Assembly: GCA_030021035.2 (NCBI GenBank)
Contig: JARYZH020000148.1
Location: forward strand, 1,036,551 to 1,100,550
Length of the DNA stretch: 64,000 nucleotides
Direction of reading: 5' to 3'
From: Notholithocarpus densiflorus
Taxonomy: Eukaryota > Streptophyta > Magnoliopsida > Fagales > Fagaceae
Under the pieces are notes generated by a model. It worked only from the letters and a program-made list of their open reading frames with translations. It ran no database searches and was not told the DNA's origin. A program made the translations under genes and the position numbers. Below are positions 33,712 to 43,815 of this stretch, piece after piece (within the stretch, counting starts at the first letter, position 1; each line of letters opens with the position of its first letter).

Positions 33712-33850
33712 ACCGTGCACCCTTGGTGCAATGGGGCAAGGGACGGGGTTCAAGTATCTAGGAAAGAGTTTCACACACATATACACTTAGATTAGGCTAG
33801 AGTAGAAATTTTATCTTGTATCAAAAAAAAAAAAGAAAAAAGAAAAAAAA
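33712..33850 (+). mobile_element. SINE (tRNA-derived type)
   Basis: CCCTTGGTGCAATGGGGCAA is an A-box-like start, and CGGGGTTCAAGTATCTAGG holds a B-box-like GGTTCAAGT. It ends TTTTATCTTGTATCAAAAAA with an A-rich tail. About 120 bp plus tail. Confidence 0.65.
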
Positions 33851-33854
33851 AGAA

Positions 33855-34885
33855 AAAGAAAAAGAAGAATCCTCTATATAGTGTGTGTATATATATATAT
33901 TTTAAATTTTTGATTATAAATATTAAAAAAAATCCTATTATAAATTTCCCTATTAGTTCCTTTTCTAATTTAAAACCTTGACCAAATCTCCTCATTTAAG
34001 ACCCAAACCTATTTTGTACTTTCCTTGTTTTATTTTCCATTCAAATTCGAATTAAACCTTAAAAGGTAATCCCTTGGCATTTGATGACCTAACTTATTTT
34101 AAAAATATATTCAATCACTTTTTTAAAATTTTCCCAATAGAAATGTCAACTTAAATTTGAATTTAAGAGCTCAATTCCAATGAAAATATTTTATCTTTAG
34201 TCATCTTATTAAAACCTTTGCATTTTCCAAATTGATTGGATTCAAATTTAAAATTCAAACATTAACTAACCCGATTCAAATGACTATATCTATATATCAT
34301 AAAATGTACTAAAGTCGACAAAAAAAAAAAGGAAAAAAAGAAAAGAAAAAGCGTTGAAACAAAAAATTATAAATACACCAAAGTTAAATAAAAAAGGCAA
34401 TAAGCAATTAAAACATAAAGTTTGTCTTTGTGATCTCAAAATAAGAAATAAGGAGGAACCAATTGCTAGCCAAAATTGAAGTTTTTATAACTAGCCTTCC
34501 TCCATTAGATCTTGATTTCAAATTTGAATTCCATTTTGAATTTAAACTATGTTTTAGAAGGAAATAAAGTGTTTAGATTTTTTTGGATATTATTGAGAAA
34601 TAACGTGTATAGACTTTTCCATCCATTAGACTTCAAATTCCAAATTTGAATCTCATTTTGAACTTAAATTGAATTTTGTTTATTTTAAAACTTAATTGTA
34701 GTAGTTTTTTATTTTCCGAAATACATAAATTGTAGTTTGGTCCTCTGTAAAAAAAAAAAAAAAAAAAAAAATTGTACTCTATAGGCATTAGCATACGGTT
34801 GGCTTTCTCAGTTTCTTGTATTGTCTTTCACACAAGTCGAAACCTAGATGAGAATTCAGAAACCCAACTCTGTGATCAATCGATC
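33855..34885. other. AT-rich intergenic DNA, no gene recognised
   Basis: Contains A-rich tracts (34320, 34751). TCAAATTTGAATTCCATTTT and TTGAATCTCATTTTGAA (34510-34665) are a weak direct repeat. Nothing coding. Confidence 0.35.
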
Positions 34886-34889
34886 AATA

Positions 34890-35115
34890 ATGTCTAAATC
34901 TACGAAAAAGAAAAAGAAAATATTATTGTCCTAGGAGCGTGTCCCGAACGACATCCTGATTGGGCTGCCATTGAAATCCTTAATCTGATTCAGGTGTGTT
35001 TCTAAATCTTTTGACTCCATCATTACCAACCCCAATTTCATTACCACAAATCTCAACCAAGCTATATAACTGTTCAATAACAACAACACCCACACTGGTT
35101 ATTTTCTATATACGC
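34890..35115 (+). pseudogene. F-box protein gene, 5' part, inactivated
   Basis: From ATG at 34890 the frame reads MSKSTKKKKKILLS, a stop (TAG at 34932-34934), ERVPNDILIGLPLKSLI, a stop (TGA at 34986-34988) and FRCVSKSFDSIITNPNF. The order L-P-x-KSL-I-FRCVSKSF is the F-box of plant F-box/kelch-type proteins, which recruit substrates to SCF ubiquitin ligases. Homology fades after about 35115 where repetitive sequence begins. Two stops and the missing C-terminus make it a pseudogene. Confidence 0.8.
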
Positions 35116-35119
35116 AATG

Positions 35120-36720
35120 ATGTCAAAATTCTAAGGTCCAGGGTTGGTGTAGGGCCCAATTAGATTATAAATTGACTTGAGAGGTGTTAAAATGGAAAAT
35201 TTAACCTTTTATGAGCAAATAAATCTATTTTTGGAAAATAAAAGGTCAAGAAAACCTTAGGTCTACGTACACAAGTCTAATGCATATGTACGCAGTCACG
35301 GACCTGCGTACTCAACAAGGGTTTCATAAACCTATGAAAGACAAGTTTTCTGTATTAATGTTGAGGTTCGGAAAGAATCTCACTATATAAAGCCATACAT
35401 GACACCTTTACAAAACAATCCTAAAGGAAAACTTAAAATTCACTAGAAATAGTGAATCAAAGAGGGAGTTTTTCACAAAATATTTTCAAATCAATTTTAT
35501 TGTAATTGGGACCTTTTTTGGTCTTGATCCTTGAATTTTGAAGTTTACTGGTTTTTTATTTTTATTTTTTTTATATATATATTGTGAATAGATTTAACCG
35601 AGGGGAATGATCAAAATCAAGCTAAAAGTGCTTTTGTTTTGAGGTATATGTTCTAACCTCTTTTCTTCCATTTTTGCCTTTAATCTTGCTTTTAATCTTC
35701 TTTTTTTGCTTTGTTTCTGTGTTAAAATGTTTGTTTAGTTTAGGTTTTAATTGTTTTCTGTTTTAAAAGCATGCTAGGTTATTAGAATATTCTTTTTAAG
35801 TTCTGCTCTGTTTCTGTGTTTTTGTTTTCTGGGTTAGGGTTCTTTAGGGTGTGTCTACATGCGTACGTAGGCTCGAAGTATGCATATGCATTCAATTGGC
35901 CTGCGTATGTAGGCCTATGTATGCACACTCATACTCGTGCCCAGAAACCCTAATTCAGGTTTTCTGTTCCTGCTTCTTTGTTTCCTTCACATAATATGCC
36001 TTTGTTTAGTCATTTTTTATGCTTTCTAAGTCTCTGTTCCTTTGTTTAGTTGCTTATTTGTCTTTAACATGCTAGATTAGGGCTTTTTTTAAATTTTTTT
36101 TTATACCATGAATATGCATATAACATGATCATGGATTAATGCCATGGGTGCCGGGATGCAGCAAGGTGAGTAAGGTAAGTCATGCGTTCACATGAACATG
36201 CATTTGTTTGTTATAAGAGCTTTATCTTCCTTTGATGAACATGTATATGCTAGTCTATATGCCATGCTTTGAATGATAATATGATTTGTTTAATGTCTAT
36301 GTTTCTGCCTTGGATGTAATGGATGCCATGTACGATAGATGTATGCTAGGGTTGATGGGATTGCCATGATAGATGTATGCTAGGATTGGTTGATGAGAAT
36401 GATAGATGAATGTTAGGTCTTGGGATGAAATGTCATGTTGTATACTTAGATGTATGCTAGTGTGTGTGTGTTAAGATGCAATGTTGAATGTGCCTTTAAT
36501 ATGATTAAGACGTAGGACACAAAGAGTGGAAGCCGACCTACTGGCCGGGCTGTTTTGGGTGCCTAGCACCTTCTTAGGACCGTACCAAAACTCCGAACCC
36601 ATACTCTAGTAGTTAAACTAGTCCTTCCACGTAAATGCGCTATATTCATGGTTCCTAAACCATAAAACTAGGTGGCGGCTCTTTGTGTTTTCTCCACCTC
36701 GGTCCACTCAGCCAAGGCGT
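35120..36720. mobile_element. Non-coding remnant resembling an LTR retrotransposon
   Basis: The region lacks genes but has features of retroelement leaders: TATATAAAGCCA (35383-35394), G-C rich blocks such as GCCGACCTACTGGCCGGGCT and AACTAGGTGGCGGCTCTTTG, and repeats of GATAGATGTATGCTAGG (36330-36470). ACGTACGCAGG/TGCGTAC words cluster at 35270-35310 and 35862-35930. I found no paired LTRs, so the class is tentative. Confidence 0.35.
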
Positions 36721-37044
36721 ACTCTCCAAACCATGCGTTGCGCCTATATATGGGTTAGTGGAGAAAGATTGAAATACCTATGGATACATATGGGACATCT
36801 GTTACTTCTATATATCCATCACCCTCTGTTCATGCGAATCAAAAACTTAAATGCACTATTCACTTTAAATTGACAAACACTCAAAACACCACAGTGCTTT
36901 TCAATTAAAGCTCTACTTTCTACCATAAAGCCAAACGGGCACTATAGATCCTTTATAACATACAATCAAATGACATAATTTGAGTGCTACCATGTGCAAT
37001 ATATATTTCTACCAAAAATAATAAGAAATTAGAGCAGAAAGCAC

Positions 37045-38277
37045 CTTTCTACCAAACCCCTTTCACTTAAATTAGCAATTGGGGCATTCAAAGGTTTCTT
37101 CACAAGATGCATCGATCCTTCTGCATCCCAAATCATTTCATATTCGCAGTTCTCATCTTCATTTTTCTCCTTTGTTCCACCTCCAAAAATGTTGCAACTT
37201 GCTATTAAATTGCTACAATGATTCCAAACACTCAAGCCACTTGTAGGCCAAAGAAGGAGGGCAAGAAGGGTCAGAACAAATAGTGAAAGATACCTGACAT
37301 TTTCAGCAACTGAGATTTAAGAACAAATGTCAACTGACAAGTTCTATTATGTATTTATTACTCTCAAGTCAACTCAGAGTTACCATATGTAGATGTGTGT
37401 TTGCATTGGAAGAAAGCACAGATGAGTTGAGATTGCTTCTTCTGGATGGGATGCATTTGGAAGTGTAAAGTTACTAGCAGATAATAGCATGAAAGATGGG
37501 TATAAGTTTCCCATCTGCCAATTTATGGTCCCTACAGTTTGCTGCATAGTATCATCAAATAAATATCATACCATGGGTAAAAATAACAAAAGATTAAACA
37601 TCAATACTTGCCTCTTTTATGGGCCCAAATTTTGAGTTGTGGCTGACTGTGCACTGATCATGATCGTGACCAGATAAAATGAGTACCTGAAATGGCCTCA
37701 CAGTATAAGCAAAAGTTTTTTGATAAGTAGAGTATAAGCACAAGTGAAATTAACTACCCTAAATATCTCCTTTTTTTTCAAAAAATTGTTTTTCTGCAAC
37801 ATATCTTCTTTCTTAATCTTTTCTTCTTCTTTTGTCTTATATAATTTGTCCTTTCCAGTCAATCCAATAGCAATGACATTTCAATGATGGAGTCATCTGA
37901 ATTGTTCCAAAACACAGAAAGTACTTTGAAACTTTCCAGGAATAGGCCTGACACACTTGGGCCAACATGGAGCTGGCAGAAATAAATATGCACAGGGGGC
38001 ATCAAGGAGAGGTTTGGCAAGTGTATCCATCCCACCTCTGTATCATTATGTCCAATACGCAACAAGGAGGGGGAAGAGAACTTACAGGCTTTATTAATTC
38101 CAGCAGGCGGTTTGATGACTCTTCAAAGACATAATTTTGGTACCTGTATTATTGGGCCAACCATCAATTATGAATACCCAACTTTACAACTTCAAATAAT
38201 TCTTTTTGTGTCCATTTCAGAGAAGCGAGACAAGAATCTTACGCTACTTCTTGACTATCAACAGCACGCGAGACCCG
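37045..38277 (-). CDS. PGAP5/Cdc1-like metallophosphoesterase, C-terminal five exons
   Basis: Exons on the minus strand: 38277-38243, 38143-38086, 37686-37612, 37541-37384 and 37293-37045; phases fit throughout and give 191 residues without a stop. Reading order: RVSRAVDSQEVAYQNYV; SSNRLLELIKPVLILSGHDH, with GHDHDQC carrying the metal-binding histidines; QTVGTINWQMGNLYPSFM; then a membrane segment YLSLFVLTLLALLLWP and a cytosolic tail with CEYEMIWDAEGSMHLVKK. This is the 3' half of the enzyme family that trims ethanolamine-phosphate from GPI anchors in the ER/Golgi. The third exon uses a GC donor (GAG/GCAAGT). The 5' half is not found upstream, and the last small exon is not found downstream, so the copy is probably truncated. 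Confidence 0.8.
37702..37744. mobile_element. Micro-insertion: TTTTTTGATAAGTAG between 14-bp direct repeats
   Basis: AGTATAAGCAAAAG (37702-37715) and AGTATAAGCACAAG (37731-37744) flank the 15-base insert. It lies in an intron of the metallophosphoesterase. Confidence 0.75.
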
Positions 38278-38289
38278 CTGGACATGAAA

Positions 38290-39150
38290 AATCAGACTCA
38301 TATTATAAGGTCAAGAACCAACAGGAATATATCAGCATTTAAATCTTGAAGCTATGATATTATAATGATATTTACTATAATGCCACAAAATTTTTACTAA
38401 CAGCGACTATAAGTGGAGTAAAAATTGGTAGAACTTTTTACCCTATCACTGTAGTTTCCACAAAAATTGTACTAATCATAGTTGTTATTATCGTATGAAC
38501 CATAAAAGTATTAAATCATAGATACATTGACCATGCTCATGAATCGTACAATACATAGATGCATATCGTACGAATTGTATGCATATCAAACCATTACATA
38601 TGAAATAGAAGAACAAGAAGAGATAGTAGATGTTTGAAATGATGAAGAAGAAGATGGACCAAAAGATGTCAATGAAGAAATTATTTTGCAAATTGATGAA
38701 AATGATGATAACATTAACTTGGACTATGGAGATGAAATTGATTAGGCCAAATGATGAGAAAAAAAAAAATTATTATTTTGGCTTATTTATCATGTATTAT
38801 CACTTTTGAGTTTGACCAATTTTAATGCAGATATTAAAGATATATTCTAAATTGAATTATTTATCAGCTTTGTTAAATATTATTACATAAGTGATGATTA
38901 AATTAGTCATATGTTGAATATGTTCCAAATTTATAATAATTATGCCTTAATTTTAAAGTGTCTGTGTATCTTATCGTACACAATATGATACGATTAAAAA
39001 AATAAAAGATCATTCTATGATTCACGTTTTTACAACTATGTTTACTTATTATGGGTATAAAGCTAGGGGCAAAACAGTAAACTCATGTATACCTATATAT
39101 ATCAATAATATGTTTCATGTAAGGGTTAATTGGAAATAACCCTACATATG
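38290..39150. other. No gene recognised; short acidic open frame
   Basis: On the + strand 38602-38745 encodes an acidic peptide (NDEEEDGPKDVNEEIILQID) ending at a stop, resembling the C-terminal tail of hAT transposases, but nothing upstream supports it. The rest is AT-rich. Confidence 0.3.
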
Positions 39151-39263
39151 TTTTATCAACAACATGGATATAAGATAGGGGATAGTTCTAGAGAAAAGTT
39201 TTGGCAAGATCTATGCTGTGGGGAAAACCTTTTTGTTATGTGCTTTCTTGATTTATTCAGGAT

Positions 39264-39349
39264 CAGGGCTGGCCCTAGGCCTAAGCCATTTAGGCCATGG
39301 CCTAAGGCCCCCTAATATGGAAAGGCCCCCAAATATGGGGGCAGTAAGG

Positions 39350-39383
<34 letters not shown>

Positions 39384-40317
39384 ATAATTTTTATAATTAA
39401 AAAAAAAATGTGAGTTAAATGTACATTTTTCTTAAGGCCTAAAATATTGGAGTTATATTAGTATATTACAAGTTTTTTTTTTTTTTTTTGAGAAACAAAC
39501 ACACACACACAAGGGAGAGGGAAAAGAGTTCTAACACAAAGGCACACCACAACTCCACTCAAAAGCTATGGTAACTTTTAAGGGAGGGTGAGACAAGTTA
39601 TACTACACACAACACACTCTCTTAAGCAATGTGGGACAATTACCCATTCTTTTTTTTGAGAAACAAACACACACACACACAAGGGAGAGGGAAAGGGGTT
39701 CTAACACAAAGGCACATCACAACTCCACTCAAAAGCCATTGTAACTTTTAAGGGAGGGTGGGGCAAGTTATACTACACACAACACACTCTCTTAAGCAAG
39801 TTTTATTATATAAGTCTTATAAATTGACATGTCACCAATTACATGAAATAATTAAATACTCATTTATTCTTTGGTTGAAGTGTCACCTCATTGCCGCATC
39901 AGTTTGTAAGCTTTTTGTAATAAAGTTTATAGTAAGTTTAGTATTTTCTCCAAAAAGAAATTAATTAATAGAAATGCAACCTAATCTCCATTAAGTAAAA
40001 GAAAAATGCTAAAGCTAATACAAATTCTACGACAAAAATCTTGCAAACTGATGTGACACTAATATAATTGGTGTCACTTAAACAGTATAATAAATGAATG
40101 TTTGAATAACTTTTTTTTTTTCTTTTATCGGTGATATGCTAGTTTGTAAAACCTATATAGTAAGTTTCATTAGCTCACTTTGAATATGAATTAGTAATTA
40201 ATTTGAAATAAAAAAAATATAATTAAAAAAACTAAATATTATTTAAGTGATATTTAGATATAAAAGGCCTTTTTAAAATTTTTGCCTTAGACCTCAAATT
40301 ATCTTGGGCCAGCCCTG
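39264..40317. mobile_element. 1,054-bp non-autonomous hAT element with 8-bp TSD
   Basis: The ends are CAGGGCTGGCCC and GGGCCAGCCCTG, perfect inverted repeats, flanked by TTCAGGAT on both sides (39256-39263 and 40318-40325). This is a clean hAT insertion into the LINE. No transposase is encoded; the interior holds a T tract and a tandem duplication (39490-39800). Confidence 0.95.
39490..39800. repeat. 168-bp tandem duplication inside the hAT element
   Basis: GAGAAACAAACACACACACA starts at 39490 and at 39658 and is followed each time by the same 140 bp ending AACACACTCTCTTAAGCAA. Each copy is preceded by a T tract. In reverse orientation this looks like a retroposon with a tail GTTTCTC plus A tract. 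Confidence 0.9.
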
Positions 40318-41114
40318 TTCAGGATTTGCCGTGACAAGTGGGCAAGTGTGGTAGATCTTATGAAATTCACTAATGGAATCCTCCATTGGGATGTGAATTT
40401 CATGCAGGTTGTGCAGGATTGGGAGTTGGGAATCTTTATTGAATTGCATGGATATGATCTATGGGGCATTTGTAGAAGGAAGTGGGGAAGATAAATTGTG
40501 CTAGAGACTAGATAAGAAAAAGAGGTTTACAGTAAGTGATTAATATCGGGTTTTACTTTGCAATAGCAACTAATCCTTTCCTTGGAAAAACATATGGGTC
40601 CCAAAGATAACTTCCAAAGTTGCTTTGTTTGTTAGGACTGTAGCATTGGGGAAATTTCTGATGATTGACAATTTACAGAGAAAGAATGTGTGGCTTTTGG
40701 ATTGGTTTTTTATATGTAAACGCAACGGTGAATTAGTAGACCATTTATTACTTCATTGTCTTATTGCTATAAAATTGTGGTCTATTGTGTGTTTAAGGTG
40801 TTGGGCTAATTTGGAGTATGTTGGGGTCATGCCGAAGACTATGGTGGAGTTGGAGTTGTTAGCTTGTTGGCCAGGTCATTTTTTGCGTCACCAGAATGGT
40901 CATTTGTGGATGGTTACCACACACTGCTTGATGTGGTGTCTGTGGAGGGAGAGGAACAACCGAAGTTTCAAAGATATAGAGAGAACCATGTCTGATCTCA
41001 ATTATTTTTCCTCAAAACTTTGCTTGATTGGATGTTAGTTTTGCATAGTCAGCCTTAAAGTTTATTCTTGATTTGTTAGATTTATGTAATTTGCACAATT
41101 GTTTGTTTAGTCCC

Positions 41115-41334
41115 TAGTTGTGTAAATGATTATCAAAATCGTGATCGTGGATCCTACACTCCTAAATTGATTTGGATCGCTGTAGGATCAATTAGGATGT
41201 AGAGTCGAGATGGGATCGTGTGCCAGAGCATAGGATCGCAATCCTACTGCAATTATGGGCGATTCTACAACACATAGAGAATGGGTCAATTTTTGTCAAA
41301 TGGGTCTCCCGTTTCGTGCCTAAATAGATTTGGG
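41115..41334. other. GATC-rich spacer, no gene recognised
   Basis: Contains repeated ATCGTG and GGATCC-type words, partly in inverted arrangement. No clear identity. Confidence 0.3.
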
Positions 41335-41793
41335 CTCAATTTTAATTTTTATCAATGCTGGTGTCAAGGTATGCCATTCTCAAACAGGACCCATTTATAT
41401 TTTTTGTTTTATTTAGTGATTGATGTGCAGGGTGGTGATGATAATAGTAGTGGTGTTGCTGATGATAATGATGATTAAGTTTAAAAGAAGACAACGAAAA
41501 AGCCACCACTAAACAGACTAAGGGAGAGAAGGCATCCAGGAAAAAGGTGCAAAGCAGTCAAAATAGTAAGAAGCCAAAGAAAGTTACTGTCAATCCCATT
41601 GTGTTTTTGGATGATTAGCATTTACTGTTGATTTATCAGTTCTTAATAGTTTAGCCTTTTTGTCATATGGATTTTGATCAATCTTGATAATGTGGCTGCC
41701 TTGATGCTCATAATTTCTGTTAAGTGTTAACTTCTATATGGTACATGGGAGCATGGGATTATTTTAATCAATTGCAGCTAAAGAATGTTTTAG
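41335..41793 (+). pseudogene. Partial duplicate of the FPG 3' end
   Basis: The copy begins TTTATCAATGCTGGTG (FPG exon 9), continues through the start of intron 9 (GGTATGCCATTCTCAAACAG), skips the acceptor and the first part of exon 10, and resumes at GGTGATGATAATAG, AAGAAGACAACGAAAAAGCC and GGTGCAAAGCAGTCAAAATA to the tail and the 3' untranslated region. Because intron sequence is included it arose by DNA duplication and not by retroposition. It cannot encode a glycosylase. Confidence 0.9.
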
Positions 41794-41811
41794 TCTTGTT
41801 AGAATTATGAT

Positions 41812-41948
41812 TAAGTAATTAAACTCACAATTTCCTAATAGTTTAAGTTTTTGGGATATGGTAAATTTAATCATTATATGATTAAATGATTAAATTTACC
41901 ATATCCCAAAAGCTTAAACTATTAGGAAATTGTGAGTTTAATCACTTA
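41812..41948. repeat. Near-perfect hairpin, 63-bp arms, 11-nt loop
   Basis: Arm 41812-41874 and arm 41886-41948 are reverse complements with about two mismatches; the core is ATTTCCTAATAGTTTAAG / CTTAAACTATTAGGAAAT. The left side is preceded by TTGTTAGAATTATG, which looks like the start of a Copia-type LTR, so this may be two LTR ends in inverted orientation. Confidence 0.9.
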
Positions 41949-41999
41949 GATTTCTTCTTTCTCCTTACAATTTTGTCATAGTTTTAAGTTTCAACTTTA

Positions 42000-42545
42000 C
42001 ATTTTACACTTATGGACCGCTGCGGGGCGAGGGCGGGGGAGAAGCCATATAATGGTAGCCCTAAGGGAGGTTTTATTGTAGTAATTAGAATTATCTTGTT
42101 TTATCGTAGACTAGTATTTCTTTTTTATAAATCTTTAAATTGATTAGTTGACCACATGTATTGTTTTCTATTCTATAAAAAATTATACTTTTTATTACTT
42201 AATTGATATGTAAATTTTTTTTTTTTACTATTTCTAGCTAATAATGTTATTTTGTGTCTTTCTCCGCCTTTTCCCATTTTCTCAACTTGGACCAACTCAC
42301 TATTTCTTACAATACTACTAATACACTTCTGGCTAATAATAATCACTCTCCTTTGAACATGATCAAACAATTTCAAACAACCCTCTTTCATCTTTTTATC
42401 ACTAGGGGACCATCCCTATCTTTAAGAAAAATTTCTCATTTCAAATCCTATATTTTTGTGTACTACCTATTTATCAAAACATTCTTATTTTATCATGCTC
42501 TTTTTTTTTTTTTTTTTTGGGAATATGATGCCTCCTAACATTTAT
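42000..42545. other. No gene recognised
   Basis: A short GC-rich island (GGACCGCTGCGGGGCGAGGG at 42014-42033) and a T tract at 42501-42518. Nothing coding. Confidence 0.35.
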
Positions 42546-42549
42546 TAAA

Positions 42550-42960
42550 ATTAATTGCATAGTTGGTCTTATAGTACATTCCTATAAATTTCACTTAATA
42601 ATATTCTACAATCACACAATACTACTGATACACTTCTCCTTTTCATCCATACTACTTTTATCCTATGGTTTGCATCTTCTTAAATCTCTCCATCTTAATG
42701 AATTATTGATTCAAGATATCAAAATTTTTTGCTCTTTAGTATCTCTTATGATCCATATATGTACTATGCTTTAGTCCTACTTAATCCAAATCTTTTGGAT
42801 TTCAGAGCATCTTTCCAAATTTCTAACTTGACATTAATTCCACCTCATCTAGTTTCATCTACTATTACTATATCATTTGCAAAAGGCACACATTGAGGGA
42901 TTTCCTCTTGAATTGATTTAGTTAATACATCTATCAATACTGCAAAGAGATATAAATTTA
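42550..42960 (-). pseudogene. RTE-type LINE reverse transcriptase remnant
   Basis: Read on the minus strand from about 42960: SLYLFAVLIDVLTKSIQEEI, PQCVPFANDIVIVDETR, a stop, GGINVKLEIWKDALKSKRFG and LSRTK. This matches the catalytic palm region of RTE-clade reverse transcriptases, where the active site is usually FADD; here it reads FAND. Several stops follow. Degraded. Confidence 0.7.
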
Positions 42961-43000
42961 ATGTTGATTATATTTATTCAAGCTATAGTGATGGTATATA

Positions 43001-43815
43001 CAGTAGTGACTCCATGAAATTTTTTCTAGGGTGGTCATTATGAAATTTAAATTATACAAAATCTAATAAAAATAATATTTTATATATTGACAAAATAAAA
43101 AATGTAAATACATAAAATCTTACAATTTCCTTCTATGAGTTTTCTTATTTTGAAATTGTTGCATGATAGTCTCATTATCAATTCTACAAGTTATATCTCT
43201 TTCAAAATTTTAGTTCAATAAAATTTTTCTTGGACTTTTCTTTTTTGTTTGTAAGTGCCTAATATATTGTTAAGGGGACCTAAGTTTAAGGACAAAGTTT
43301 GGCTATAAACTTAGTTGCATTTTAAGGCTATAACTCTCACTAAACAAATTAATATGACTACATATTTTGAAAATCTAACAGTTGAATTGCATGTTCTTTA
43401 TGTTTTTAAAACACATGTCAAATTTCATGTCAATCGGATGTTATTTACTATTTGATCTATAATCTTATTTTTTATGTATAATTTTAGACTACAAAAAATC
43501 AGAATTTAATCATTTGATTGATGATATAGCTATTGATCTTTGATTTTATTGATATTTTGCAAGCACGGAAGATATAAGAAGAAAATGTATTCTAACGGTG
43601 GATTTGTCAAATTCACATTTATTAAAAAATAATAAATAAGCTGTAGTCGTAGTCTACAACTAAGTTTATTGCCAAATTTTGTTCAAAGTTTAATTATGTT
43701 GGGCCTAAAAAAATTCATAATATTGTTAAAATTTATATATATATATATATAATTATTTTTTTCCCAAGTCGATGTAGTCCTATGACTACCCTGGCATCAA
43801 TGTAGAGCCGCCCTT
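43001..43815. mobile_element. Probable non-autonomous hAT-like element with a nested MITE
   Basis: The left end AGTGACTCCATGAAATTTTT followed by CTAGGGTGGTCAT and the right end GACTACCCTGGCATCAATGT followed by AGAGCCGCCCTTGG are diverged mirrors of one another. No clear target duplication. A second inverted repeat pair lies inside at 43270-43705. Confidence 0.4.
43270..43705. mobile_element. MITE-like inverted repeat element
   Basis: GACAAAGTTTGGCTATAAAC, TTAGTTG at the left and CAACTAAGTTTATTGCCAAA, TTTTGTTC at the right are inverted repeats. No coding capacity. Confidence 0.55.

Larger units (their letters stand above)
39155..41110 (+). mobile_element. 5'-truncated L1-like LINE, split by a hAT insertion
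   Basis: Left part 39155-39263 reads GDSSREKFWQDLCCGENLFV and LDLF; the right part resumes at 40318 with CRDKWASVVDLMKFTNGIL, WDVNFMQVVQDWEL, and after small frame breaks GKFLMIDNLQRKNVWLLDWF and GELVDHLLLHC (zf-RVT domain, 40625-41038). The two parts join exactly across the hAT element at 39264-40317. No poly-A tail is visible. The family is related to the LINE in FPG intron 5. Confidence 0.85.
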
